A stretch of DNA of 62,000 nucleotides, from NCBI GenBank assembly GCA_002633005.1, contig NMRA01000015.1, positions 1,353,671 to 1,415,670 of the forward strand, written 5' to 3'. Source of the stretch: Phoronis australis (Eukaryota; Phoronida; Phoronidae). This document shows, piece by piece, positions 44,401-49,955 of the stretch (position 1 is the stretch's first letter; every line of letters begins with the position of its first letter). Under the pieces are notes generated by a model. That model did no database searches. It saw only the letters and a list, made by a program, of their open reading frames with translations, and was not told the DNA's origin. Made by a program: the position numbers and the translations under genes.

Positions 44401-45495
44401 GCCAATTTCTTTTCATATAGTCTGACTATGAGAGCTGTCGAGTCAGTCCTTGATCTACCTCGGTTTTGATAAGTTTGGTCGTCGTTTGCTTTTGTTTACG
44501 AGTCAGTCAACATGCCGCACTTTTGCTGCGTACTGGGATGTACTCATTATCGCCCGGAGCCTGTAAGCAGCCCTGCTGCGATGTTGAGTAGGGGGAGTGA
44601 GTACAGGCCCCGTTCGACACCCAGTGAAGAGGACAGTTCGTTGTTCAATGAACAGATCAAGGAGCCAAACTTTAATAAGTTTATTGTGGACTTGTCTAAA
44701 GTATTGGAGCTATTTAGAAGGTGCCAGGTGTGTGGCGAGGCAGTCAGATGGCGGGGTGTAAGCAGTTTGTGTGCGCAGGTCGATCACTATTCAGTTGGAA
44801 TGTGGCGCGGGACACTCGGCAAGTGAGACAGTTGTTCCTCTGTCCATGAGACAATAATTAGTACATCGCGGTACGCAGCAACAGTGTGGCATGTTGACTG
44901 ACTTGTAAACACAAGCAAATGACTACCGAATTTTTCACAACCTAGATAGAACAGTGGCCGACTCGGCAGCTCTTGCAGTCAAGACAATATGAAAAGGAAT
45001 TGGTGCAAAATTCTTGCCTCACAAAACGTCACTTCCGTAGTAGAGAAAGAATAATTAATTAAATTACAAAAAGCTGTAATTAAGTGGAAAATATGTCTGG
45101 GATAACCAACGAACCTTATTTTTGCTAAAAATGACACGAGAAAAGGTTGCCTTCGCCTTTAAGAGAGTGTATACTCTGTTAATGGCAGTTTGGTATTCAA
45201 AATATCAAGAATGATCACGTTTTATAGTGTCCCTTCAGTAAAAAAGGAGTCAAAACGTGCGACACCAACCAAGCCTAAAGCACCACCTGTTGTTGAAATC
45301 CAGCACAGAGTCAGAGAGGACACTGATGACACTCGTGAACTGGAGCCTGTGGAAGCATTCGATTCGGAGGGACATTTATTGGTGGCTGGGCAAACCTCCA
45401 AGGTGGAGTGGAGTGAGATAGCACCTGGGTCTGACCCAGCCAGTCCTGTCAAGTCTCTCACACCGCTCTCATTCAAGACCGCTGCTGAGGACTGA
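14384..45495 (+). CDS. RNF17: RNF17/TDRD4 orthologue: RING, B-boxes, coiled coil, five Tudor domains
   Basis: I joined 39 coding exons by splice sites and phase: 14384-14435, 15980-16107, 18270-18385, 18722-18810, 19805-19890, 20231-20292, 21085-21229, 21702-21803, 23845-23945, 24434-24500, 25115-25163, 25641-25836, 26042-26130, 26447-26578, 27034-27195, 27470-27635, 29261-29345, 29690-29761, 30156-30309, 31186-31301, 32604-32706, 33225-33397, 33855-33911, 34244-34413, 35432-35510, 35945-36138, 36314-36470, 36820-37032, 37300-37442, 37783-38161, 38619-38757, 39012-39184, 39728-39943, 40923-41114, 41918-42062, 42597-42738, 43111-43267, 43695-43810, 45228-45495. The sum is 5,385 nt, or 1,794 residues plus stop; human RNF17 is about 1,620. 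In mouse, RNF17 is a germ-cell granule protein needed for spermiogenesis and for restraining piRNA ping-pong. The domain order and PVSVRDALVFLEL support orthology. Exon copies 16844-16971 and 28433-28598 are left out as probable assembly duplicates. Confidence 0.92.
15779..16641 (+). repeat. Duplicated segment A, copy 1 (863 bp with RING exon)
   Basis: Matches 16643-17505 nearly base for base with scattered substitutions, including intron flanks and exon 2. Copy 1 ends at the single N at 16642, and copy 2 ends at the matching base (both end AAAAACTT). That is the layout expected when two overlapping contigs or haplotypes are joined without merging the overlap. A true tandem duplication is the alternative. 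Confidence 0.85.
15980..16107 (+). CDS. RNF17: RNF17 exon 2: RING finger core
   Basis: Encodes residues 18-60, including VLLNCGHTFCELCMSKL and VECPDCK. With exon 1 the ligands are Cys7, Cys10, Cys34, His36, Cys39, Cys42, Cys56 and Cys59, a complete C3HC4 RING. RING domains often act as ubiquitin E3 ligases, but catalytic activity for RNF17 is not established, so I infer only zinc binding. A second copy with few differences lies at 16844-16971. The exon is 128 nt long, so using both copies would shift the frame. At most one can be used per transcript. Confidence 0.9.
16643..17505 (+). repeat. Duplicated segment A, copy 2 (second RING exon 16844-16971)
   Basis: Second copy of 15779-16641. Its exon copy is intact; the first coding difference (GTC for GTG) is synonymous. 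The N immediately before it marks an assembly join. See the copy 1 entry for the interpretation. Confidence 0.85.
17687..17770 (+). repeat. 14-bp minisatellite, six copies
   Basis: Six consecutive copies of GATGTATGCGGTGC with few mismatches in RNF17 intron 2. They give a histidine-rich false frame on the minus strand. Confidence 0.95.
18270..18810 (+). CDS. RNF17: RNF17 exons 3-4: linker between RING and B-box
   Basis: Exon 3 (18270-18385) and exon 4 (18722-18810) encode residues 61-128, with LPDVYTHGLIAVSKQNDKV and then NPLQFVPAGIVKLMKR, ending in a Ser/Asn-rich stretch. Phases are continuous: AT plus G makes the Met codon at the junction. No domain is recognised. The exon 3 donor (GTATGT) is followed directly by a 13-bp tandem repeat. 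Confidence 0.82.
19466..19571 (+). repeat. 53-bp tandem duplication in intron
   Basis: GTTATTGGTCGAGACAATGA occurs at 19466 and again at 19519, with similar flanks including ACGACCC. Non-coding, in the intron between exons 4 and 5. Confidence 0.85.
19805..20292 (+). CDS. RNF17: RNF17 exons 5-6: B-box type 1 zinc finger
   Basis: Exon 5 (19805-19890) and exon 6 (20231-20292) encode residues 129-178. The cysteines fall as Cys131-x2-Cys134, Cys143-x2-Cys146 and Cys151-x2-Cys154, followed by His159 and His168, which fits the B-box 1 spacing. The domain is expected to bind zinc and, as in TRIM-like proteins, to support assembly with the following B-box and coiled coil. Exon 6 ends with AG, completed by T in exon 7 (Ser178). 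Confidence 0.82.
21001..21069 (+). pseudogene. Decayed partial copy of B-box 2 exon start
   Basis: This stretch lies just upstream of exon 7 and repeats its acceptor and first part with a period of about 86 bp. Read in the exon's frame it gives KGMSANCTICNSC followed by IIEYYCEDC, the last nine residues being identical to the true exon. It then runs into the genuine polypyrimidine and acceptor sequence and a TAA formed by the true exon's start. It looks like an old tandem duplication seeded at the 3' splice site. Confidence 0.75.
21085..21229 (+). CDS. RNF17: RNF17 exon 7: B-box type 2 zinc finger
   Basis: Encodes residues 178-226 with the full B-box 2 ligand set: Cys186-x2-His189, Cys198-x2-Cys201, Cys206-x2-Cys209 and His215-x2-His218 (VHKGHNISSMEEK). 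RING, B-box 1, B-box 2, then coiled coil is TRIM-like. Together with downstream Tudor domains it is characteristic of invertebrate RNF17-type proteins, whereas I recall mammalian RNF17 mainly for the RING, coiled coil and Tudor domains. The reading phase at the end is 0. Confidence 0.9.
21702..26578 (+). CDS. RNF17: RNF17 exons 8-14: coiled coil and linker
   Basis: Exons 21702-21803, 23845-23945, 24434-24500, 25115-25163, 25641-25836, 26042-26130 and 26447-26578 encode residues 227-471. Exons 8-12 are rich in charged and leucine residues with heptad-like spacing (NYFQNKVAISEIQETL, EVALISEIENKMAEHSSDI, KVQVVEEIKRIEFLLKDAQK), which suits the B-box C-terminal coiled coil used for dimerisation. 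Exons 13-14 are acidic, then Ser/Pro-rich and probably disordered. A possible extra 33-nt exon (24936-24968, phase 0) lies between exons 10 and 11 but has a weak donor and is not included. The intron before exon 9 carries a 1.45-kb TTAA transposon. Confidence 0.85.
21921..23370. mobile_element. Kolobok-like non-autonomous DNA transposon, 1.45 kb
   Basis: Terminal inverted repeats AGGAGAATGCCACCC (21921-21935) and its complement (23356-23370) are flanked by TTAA at 21917-21920 and 23371-23374. A TTAA duplication with ends starting AG fits the Kolobok superfamily; piggyBac also uses TTAA but normally starts with CC. No transposase frame is present. The interior has a 59-bp tandem repeat (from 22387) with a short frame that I do not treat as a gene. 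It sits in RNF17 intron 8, so it is removed by splicing. A TA target with longer ends (Tc/mariner) is a weaker alternative. Confidence 0.75.
27034..30309 (+). CDS. RNF17: RNF17 exons 15-19: first extended Tudor domain
   Basis: Exons 27034-27195, 27470-27635, 29261-29345, 29690-29761 and 30156-30309 encode residues 472-684. The Tudor barrel is at about 526-590: VLAQYSMDNTWYRARVKRV, then ELFYVDYGNTEVVPVERLRK. Flanking parts (VYVTHIKDPSYFMVQ before; CCLFDIVPP and the PVSVRDALVFLELGYF block after) resemble the nuclease-like halves of extended Tudor domains. Tudor barrels of this type bind symmetric dimethylarginine on PIWI proteins. Whether this one does is inferred from the aromatic residues and the DYGN motif. 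Exon 16 is also present as a second copy at 28433-28598; it is 166 nt, so using both copies would break the frame. Confidence 0.9.
27252..28225 (+). repeat. Duplicated segment B, copy 1 (974 bp with Tudor 1 exon)
   Basis: Near-identical to 28227-29182, with substitutions and short indels of allelic character; for example, copy 2 lacks part of an ACAAATATTTT stretch present in copy 1. Copy 1 stops at the single N at 28226, at the point where copy 2 continues into unique sequence. As with segment A, an unmerged haplotype overlap is more likely than a real duplication. Confidence 0.85.
28227..29182 (+). repeat. Duplicated segment B, copy 2 (second Tudor 1 exon 28433-28598)
   Basis: Second copy of 27252-28225, beginning right after the N. 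Its exon copy has the same length (166 nt) and intact splice sites. Confidence 0.85.
31186..35510 (+). CDS. RNF17: RNF17 exons 20-25: second extended Tudor domain
   Basis: Exons 31186-31301, 32604-32706, 33225-33397, 33855-33911, 34244-34413 and 35432-35510 encode residues 685-917. A nuclease-like lead (QVFVSHVVSPDLFFVQL) is followed by the barrel at about 758-815: GMICAAQFDDNQWYRARVEQ and IQYVDYGNTQLISHWRLRKI. The trailing half has KKLYARVVDVDNDCLSVVLY. The aromatic and Asp-Tyr-Gly-Asn residues of the methylarginine cage are retained. The acceptor of exon 22 and the donor of exon 24 are each embedded in tandem repeat arrays that contain extra copies of the splice site. Confidence 0.9.
32957..33236 (+). 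repeat. Degenerate tandem array containing decoy 3' splice sites
   Basis: Four to six degenerate units of about 45-65 bp lead up to exon 22. Each resembles the end of the intron plus the first 25 bases of the exon. Two units carry an intact AG before GGTATGA: decoy acceptors end at 33023 and 33086, and the real one ends at 33224. The units encode GMTCIAKF and GMICIAQF where the true exon encodes GMICAAQF. Reading from the first decoy stays open but meets TGA at 33122-33124 before the exon. Confidence 0.75.
34336..34860 (+). repeat. 94-bp minisatellite spanning exon 24 end and its donor
   Basis: Units begin TGACACGTCAAC at 34336, 34431, 34525, 34619 and 34713, with a truncated unit at 34817. 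The first unit is the last 78 nt of RNF17 exon 24 plus the first intron bases, including the donor GATAG|GTATGT. Every full unit therefore repeats exon sequence and donor. Unit 5 has a 10-bp internal duplication. The N at 34430 falls exactly between units 1 and 2, so the true copy number is uncertain. Confidence 0.93.
35626..35811. mobile_element. hAT-type MITE, 186 bp
   Basis: Perfect 14-bp inverted ends CAGTGCTGTAGTGG (35626-35639) and CCACTACAGCACTG (35798-35811) are flanked by a perfect 8-bp target duplication GTTTAGAA (35618-35625 and 35812-35819). Eight-base duplications and CAGTG-type ends are typical of hAT elements. The interior has no coding capacity and carries a near-perfect direct repeat around CCAACCACCTTTTGGCATTT (two copies). 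It lies in the intron between RNF17 exons 25 and 26. Confidence 0.93.
35945..37442 (+). CDS. RNF17: RNF17 exons 26-29: third Tudor domain
   Basis: Exons 35945-36138, 36314-36470, 36820-37032 and 37300-37442 encode residues 918-1153. The lead is QVAVTVTQATSPTDFYLQL. The barrel spans about 1011-1060: FCAVEYSEDKRWYRGLVKEV, then VLLCDYGYLQQMELAKLQ. The usual DYGN reads DYGY here, so this repeat may have a weakened methylarginine cage. The trailing half has SSFAIHCHLAGITAAG and ends LLVEAGLALPVR. All phases join without a stop. Confidence 0.9.
37660..37782 (+). repeat. 50-bp tandem repeat ending in exon 30 acceptor
   Basis: Two full units (37660 and 37710) with GTACTGT.ATCC.AGC and CATGTCCACAGTGTGTCGCT are followed by a third partial unit whose GTACTGTTATCTTCCAG is the true acceptor of exon 30. 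The earlier units carry the related CCTAGC and CCCAGC, which also contain AG and are possible alternative acceptors. Confidence 0.85.
37783..38161 (+). CDS. RNF17: RNF17 exon 30: Ser/Thr/Pro-rich linker
   Basis: The largest coding exon (379 nt, residues 1153-1279) encodes a low-complexity Ser/Thr/Pro-rich stretch (SRPSSNCSTPRPTSSASLTS at its start) with no predicted fold. It separates Tudor 3 from Tudor 4 and probably forms a flexible linker. Phase is supported on both sides: AG from exon 29 plus T here gives Ser, and the exon ends in phase 0 before DWLLEDPLRPEM in exon 31. Confidence 0.85.
38374..38486 (+). repeat. 20-bp minisatellite, about five and a half copies
   Basis: Head-to-tail AGCAAGACCTTGTGATATTC units in the intron between exons 30 and 31, about 210 bases from the nearest splice site. 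The first unit starts CACAAG instead of AGCAAG. Confidence 0.95.
38619..41114 (+). CDS. RNF17: RNF17 exons 31-34: fourth extended Tudor domain
   Basis: Exons 38619-38757, 39012-39184, 39728-39943 and 40923-41114 encode residues 1280-1519. The lead has SFPIVATYVSRDCVIYLQEY. The barrel, at about 1350-1410, reads GMACVAQYSEDGLWYRATVL and then VQFVDYGNSEFVSFSCLR. The trailing half follows (CYPCILHGVRPSGTDGSW). The exon ends with SYKPPVIQKRDKPFRALVTH, where I recall human RNF17 having a comparable GYKPPAIP stretch. The exon 32 donor is followed by decayed copies of the exon end and donor and by a TGACTGAGGTGGG-type minisatellite with an N at 39285. Confidence 0.9.
39145..39480 (+). repeat. Degenerate repeats of exon 32 end and donor, with TGACTGAGG array
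   Basis: The exon end and donor (TGTACTGAGTGTACACGATG...GCTGAGGTAGG, ending at 39189) recurs at about 39350-39400 with substitutions, and more weakly near 39430-39470. Between them lies a G-rich array of roughly 12-15-bp TGACTGAGGTGGG-like units, interrupted by the single N at 39285. The boundary between repeats and unique sequence is gradual. Confidence 0.7.
41918..43810 (+). CDS. RNF17: RNF17 exons 35-38: fifth Tudor domain
   Basis: Exons 41918-42062, 42597-42738, 43111-43267 and 43695-43810 encode residues 1520-1706. The lead is LFVQYCKCETSKDP. The barrel spans about 1568-1630: GQACCALYAFDNSWHRAEIA, then VVYVDYGTTEYIAISSGRIR. DYGT replaces DYGN and WHRAE replaces WYRA. The trailing half has QAMEFHIRHLVPVGEQW and ends LVDCGLAKVVT. 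The donor of exon 37 (GTCAAG|GTCAGT) is the first unit of a 20-bp repeat array in the following intron. Confidence 0.9.
43261..43430 (+). repeat. 20-bp minisatellite starting at exon 37 donor
   Basis: About eight units of AGTCAAGGTCAGTGTTGTAT. The first unit is the last seven exon bases plus the donor, and most later units keep CAAGGT followed by a donor-like sequence. Confidence 0.95.
43952..44135 (+). repeat. Dispersed repeat, copy 2
   Basis: Diverged copy of 2705-2900 in the same orientation, located in the last RNF17 intron just left of the Kolobok-like element. See copy 1 for the shared blocks. Confidence 0.6.
44254..45158. mobile_element. Kolobok-like element with long inverted repeats, 905 bp
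   Basis: Flanked by TTAA at 44250-44253 and 45159-45162. Ends are AGGCGAGAGCAACC on the left and, inverted, AGGCGAAGGCAACC on the right. The inverted match extends about 200 bases inward from each end, including TTATCCCAGACATATTTTCC. Long inverted repeats, TTAA targets and an AG start fit Kolobok. The centre holds a short reading frame (44512-44826), probably the remains of the autonomous element's protein. It lies in the last intron of RNF17. Confidence 0.85.
44512..44826 (+). pseudogene. THAP-like transposon protein fragment inside Kolobok-like element
   Basis: This 104-codon open frame begins MPHFCCVLGCTHY, resembling the start of a THAP zinc finger (M-x-x-x-C-C-x-x-G-C). It contains FIVDLSKVLELFRRCQVCGE, a cysteine-pair pattern I recall from THAP-containing transposon proteins of invertebrates. 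The rest of a THAP domain and any catalytic domain are absent. It is therefore a deletion derivative or a first exon, not a working transposase. The link to Kolobok rests on the surrounding TTAA termini and motif recall. Confidence 0.55.
45228..45495 (+). CDS. RNF17: RNF17 last exon: C-terminal tail and stop
   Basis: Encodes the final 88 residues after the split Ser codon, starting VPSVKKESKRATPTKPKAPP and ending LTPLSFKTAAED with TGA at 45493-45495. The tail is acidic and Ser/Pro-rich without a recognised domain. The acceptor is TTTATAG at 45227. The AG 11 bases downstream (TTCAG) would bring an early stop, which supports this choice. The preceding 1.4-kb intron contains a dispersed repeat and a Kolobok-like element. 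Confidence 0.85.
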
Positions 45496-48364
45496 TATGA
45501 ATCCCTTTGTTATTATTATGAGATTAATAAGAGATAGTTGGACAAGTTGTTGATGAAAAAGGCTGACTTACTGGACATTGATATGTACTTATGTTTGTTA
45601 ATTCAATTGTCATCAAGACTGAATTAGCGTTCTACTCGGCTCGGTCCAATCCAATTCTTGTGTTGTTATAATTTTGTCGTTGTTATTACGTTATGTATTT
45701 TATAAGGATACCATAATACATTTTGTAGTATTAATGTGCTTACTTACCGTTTACTTTCCCCCAAAGATACAAATAGATATGGAACCTAGGATTGGGACTC
45801 CATTCCACACGAAGCAAAAAAGAATATATGGAAGGCATAGTTAGGTTGTTCTAGTATGGAGAGAACGAAAATTGAAATCACTTCATTTTCATTCAAAGTA
45901 TGTTAATCAGAAAATCTAATTTCTAAATCAAGGTTTCTCCATGCACGTAGTCAACTTCCGTCAGTTAAATCTGCAGTGTGTCGTCAAACACAATAAATAC
46001 TGTTTATTTATGCTGTTGTAAAAACCCAGTGGATCACTAATTCAATGAAGTTCACATGCTGTGGGACTGTTTTTCCAGGCAAAAAGGAGGTTGATTGGGT
46101 GTGGACCAAGCAGTACAAGGGGGTGGGATTTGTACATCCAAGCGAGGATAACTCGTAAGTAGGGGAGGGCGCATAACCCGAGGAAAGGTAAATGGTGTTG
46201 GTATAGTATGGAGAAATGCGAGACATTTGTTCATGGTAAATGAATACTGATTGTGAGAATGACTCTGCAAGGGAGGTAACAAGACTGCTCACATTGACAG
46301 TGTCCAGTGAAAAGGGTTGTGTGAATACTGTCACCATAAATGTTTAGTGCAGTCTCTAGACTACCGCCTTGTCTTGATATTTGTTTGCATTTGAAGGTTG
46401 GTTATAATATGACACAACACCAGGTGACATAAAATATTTGATAAATCAAAAGCAAAGAATTAACTTCAAATAAATAATTTCATTTTAGCAATTTTAACAT
46501 CACAAAGACGTACACCGGGAAACAGTCACCCTGTAGTCAATCTATAACATGTTTACTGCTGACACGATGGTTGTCATGAAGTTTGCACTCTATCTAGAAT
46601 GCAAACCTGGATACCACATTTAAGTAACAAATCCATCCATCACAGTGTATAATCTGAGTATATACCAGGGTACTGTAGTTTGAGACTTCTATTGTCTCCC
46701 AGGGGACACGTTCCATGAAAGTTTAAGTTTGGGTACAGGAATAGCATCACAAGTCGCGTGTAACCACACGTCACATGGCATCACGTCACATCAGATGTAA
46801 TAACAAACTTGGTACAAGTTCCAGCACGTGGGCCCCAAGTGATGTCCCATTTACCTGAGAGTGGAATAATATTCAGTAACGTTCAGGTATACACTTATGC
46901 CCTTGGTCACCAATTGGGTGATACTAAGCTGATCCTGTCGATTGAATTAAATCCCATGATGGAGCAATTTTTATCACGAGTAAAGGCAATGGATGATTTT
47001 TTTGACACCAACACCTCTCCAGTGCTCCGGATGAAAGCTGCATTGTGGGACAATAGGACCATATTTCCGCTACAAACGTGGATCGGCATCTAGATACAGT
47101 GGCAATGCCTACCTTGCACAAACTCACACTTACATGAATGTGTCACCACACTTGGCTGGGAGTTATTAGCTCGTGTGAATCTAACTTGGCACACACTTTG
47201 AATAAAACCAACATCAGTAAAATCATATTCACACACGTGTTAAGTGTATGTACAAGAAGTAATAATTATACCAAAGTTTAAACCTATACAGAAATCAATT
47301 TTTGATAGCTTTCAGTAATGCTTAATATCTTTCACAAAGTAGAGTTTTAATTCTCCCAAAAGCTGCAGAAAATGTGTAATCACTGGAGAGAAAATGGCGG
47401 TCCTCGAAAACACATAGACATGTCTTGACAAGATCTACAGTACTGTCAACTTCCTTTTCAAACATTAAAACAGAGCGTTTATTACTTTAACCATTTGGGT
47501 TGATGCTCAAGGTGTTAAACTTGGAAAAATGCAAAAATCTGAGGACCAGCATTAAACCAAGTACAACAGCACATAGGTTTTCAAATGTAAATTTTTTGGC
47601 AATTCACAACTCGGCGTTAGCCAAAATGGACTTTCAGAGTTGAATTCGGGGATCAGTGTTAATCAAACGGCGTTAACCCAAACAGATAGAGAAGTACCAA
47701 AACCTTGCCATGTTCTGTCTATTGTGGCGAAATCTATGTTCAGAACCAGACACTTTCTTTTCAGTGTACATACACACTGATGGCACAGCCCAAGCCAACC
47801 ATACACTGGCTGTACTAGTGATACCTTCAAGAGTGCCCCCCACTAAATACATCAGCTCTATAACTGCTCCACTTACCAACATGATAGCATAAAATACAAA
47901 AATAGATCTTAATACAAATATTAAATTTTCTGTACAAAACCAATCAAGTAAGAAATATGTACACAATTGCACGTAAAATTTGGCATTTTGTAACTACATG
48001 AGTCATGCAATAAATTAAATAAATAGACACAAAATGTTATTGCAATAGCACAAGCATTTTTTGTTAAAAACTAACAACGTCCTCAAATGCATTAAGAAGT
48101 TTTGTGTGTGTTCAAAACAACACCACTAATCTCATTGAATAAATGTCCAATCAATGTACGACAAACACACAAAATTAAGGCAAGCCTATTCAAATCTTGA
48201 AAAAAGCTATTCACAGTATCTAACAAAATCACAAGCGATGGGACTTTAATCCCAAAACGTACACCAATGAGGTCATTACGCGCACAAACAACTTATTACC
48301 CATATATTCCACAGTTGCAAGCATGCAGACATGCAAGCAACCTTGTACTCCTAGCTCCATCTAG
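45496..48364. other. Convergent 3' intergenic/UTR region
   Basis: No coding region recognised. It holds the 3' UTRs of RNF17 (plus) and NAV (minus). Candidate polyadenylation signals are AATAAA at 45992-45997 for RNF17, and AATAAA on the minus strand at 47483-47478 and 46008-46003 for NAV. Short open frames here have no family resemblance. Confidence 0.55.
45992..45997 (+). terminator. Candidate RNF17 polyadenylation signal
   Basis: AATAAA 497 bases after the RNF17 stop, and the first canonical signal I find downstream. Cleavage site unknown. Confidence 0.4.
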
Positions 48365-49955
48365 CTACAGCGCCGACTCGATACCTGAGCTAATGTGACT
48401 ATCGAGGCTGGCTGAGTCACTATCATTGCTGTTGGGGCTTGGATAGCTGGCTGCTTCCTGTAGTTTCATCAACATGTTTAGCTGAAACAGATAGGTTATA
48501 GCCACAATTTAGCAATGTCACCTCAACTCCACTGGTATAACATACAGAAACTAATTGAAAGGATATCAATTGTAACTGCTCTCTTAATCAGAACATTGAC
48601 CTCATTTAGCACCTGCAGAAATTTAACAAAATTGACTTCATCTTTCTGTTAACAAGCACACTAAGTTTCCGAATGTCAATTTCATAACTTTAAGGATTCA
48701 ATCACATTCACAAAGCTCTTGACCGTACTTGCTTTTGGTTAGAAGACATGATGTCCAATGTGCAAGGTTACCTCAAACACTACCTACCAGGGGGTCCTTG
48801 TCACTAGCGCCATCATTGGCCTGTTTAGTGCCAGCATCCAGACTAACGTCTTCTTCACGTAGTCTAACCAGTGACTTGACTTCGTCCTTCTTGACCCAAG
48901 GGTACGTACTGACCACCCACTCAGCTGGGTCCTCCCATGCTGACCGACGGCCATAGGTCTGAATGAAGGAGAAACACAATCCCAGGTAAAACCTAATGCA
49001 ATTTAATGTGATATTATGCAAGCATTCTTTTAAATAACATAATTCTTTAGTTATTGTAACGAAAATACTTGACATTGTCATTTTTCAAAGACTAGGTAAC
49101 TTGCAACGTAAAAATACACCATATGCTAACAGTATAAATGAATTCCTTTGACGTCTATATTTACCAAGAAATAAATCGCACAACACACTGTGAGCTAATA
49201 AAACAAGAGACTAACAGCCACAGTTGAGAATGTGACCGGAAAATAGCTTTGCTAAAGCAAGCAGGTCATTCATACACCATCAATTGTTAACTGACCTGTA
49301 TACCATCCCTGACAGCTTCTAATAAGTAGGGCACAATGGAGTAGTTCCATAAATCTGTCAGCCAGATCTGAGAGCCAGCTATGTCCATGGGGCAGGAGAG
49401 GAAAAGTTGTGGGCCTAGTAAAACAACATTAACGATCAGATGTTAATTACATGGCACCTGCTAAATACTGTCATTCAGTGAATGATTTATACACTGTAAC
49501 CCTGGTACGCACATGCAATGGAACAACAATAATCAAAACAAGAGAACAATGAAATATGATGATGCCAGAAAGGCAACATTGAAAATGTCAAGAATCGTTT
49601 CCCCCAAACCGGTGTGACCTGAGTAGTATGCAGAGGAGAGGTTTTAGGGCAAATTTGTTCTCACAAACTCTCTAAGTCAAATTACAGAGCCTCCAACAAT
49701 ATTCACTTTAAAGCCCAATATACAAACAAAAAGTGTATGTCATATAATGATGACTAACCAATAGCTACTTCAGCAGAACTGTGTAGTTCCAGAAACTTGT
49801 TGAGGTGTTGCCACAGTTTGGGCAGCCAATCAATGATGGCCCCCAGGTCTGTATGGCGAGTTCCCGTCTGTACTTCCACACCGGTCAACTTGCGCCGCAG
49901 GTAGCGGCTCAACAGGCCTTTCACTGGCTCCATGTGATTAGCACACAACACCCAC
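48365..49955 (-). CDS. NAV: NAV exons: ATPase C-terminal half and tail
   Basis: Exons 49955-49759, 49414-49296, 48958-48788 and 48481-48365 encode WVLCANHMEPVKGLLSRYLR, IIDWLPKLWQHLNKFLELHS, PQLFLSCPMDIAGSQIWLTD, LWNYSIVPYLLEAVRDGIQ, then a TYPW-containing segment and LNMLMKLQEAASYPSPN. The NHxEPVKGxLxRYLRRKL and TDLWNxSIxPYL runs are navigator hallmarks. The protein ends SGIESAL with TAG at 48367-48365. The acidic Ser/Asp-rich tail resembles that of vertebrate navigators. Confidence 0.95.

Noticed and set aside
45239-45280. Downstream acceptor TTCAG for the last RNF17 exon
   Set aside because: It would give a short frame ending at TAA after about a dozen codons; TTTATAG at 45227 opens 88 codons.
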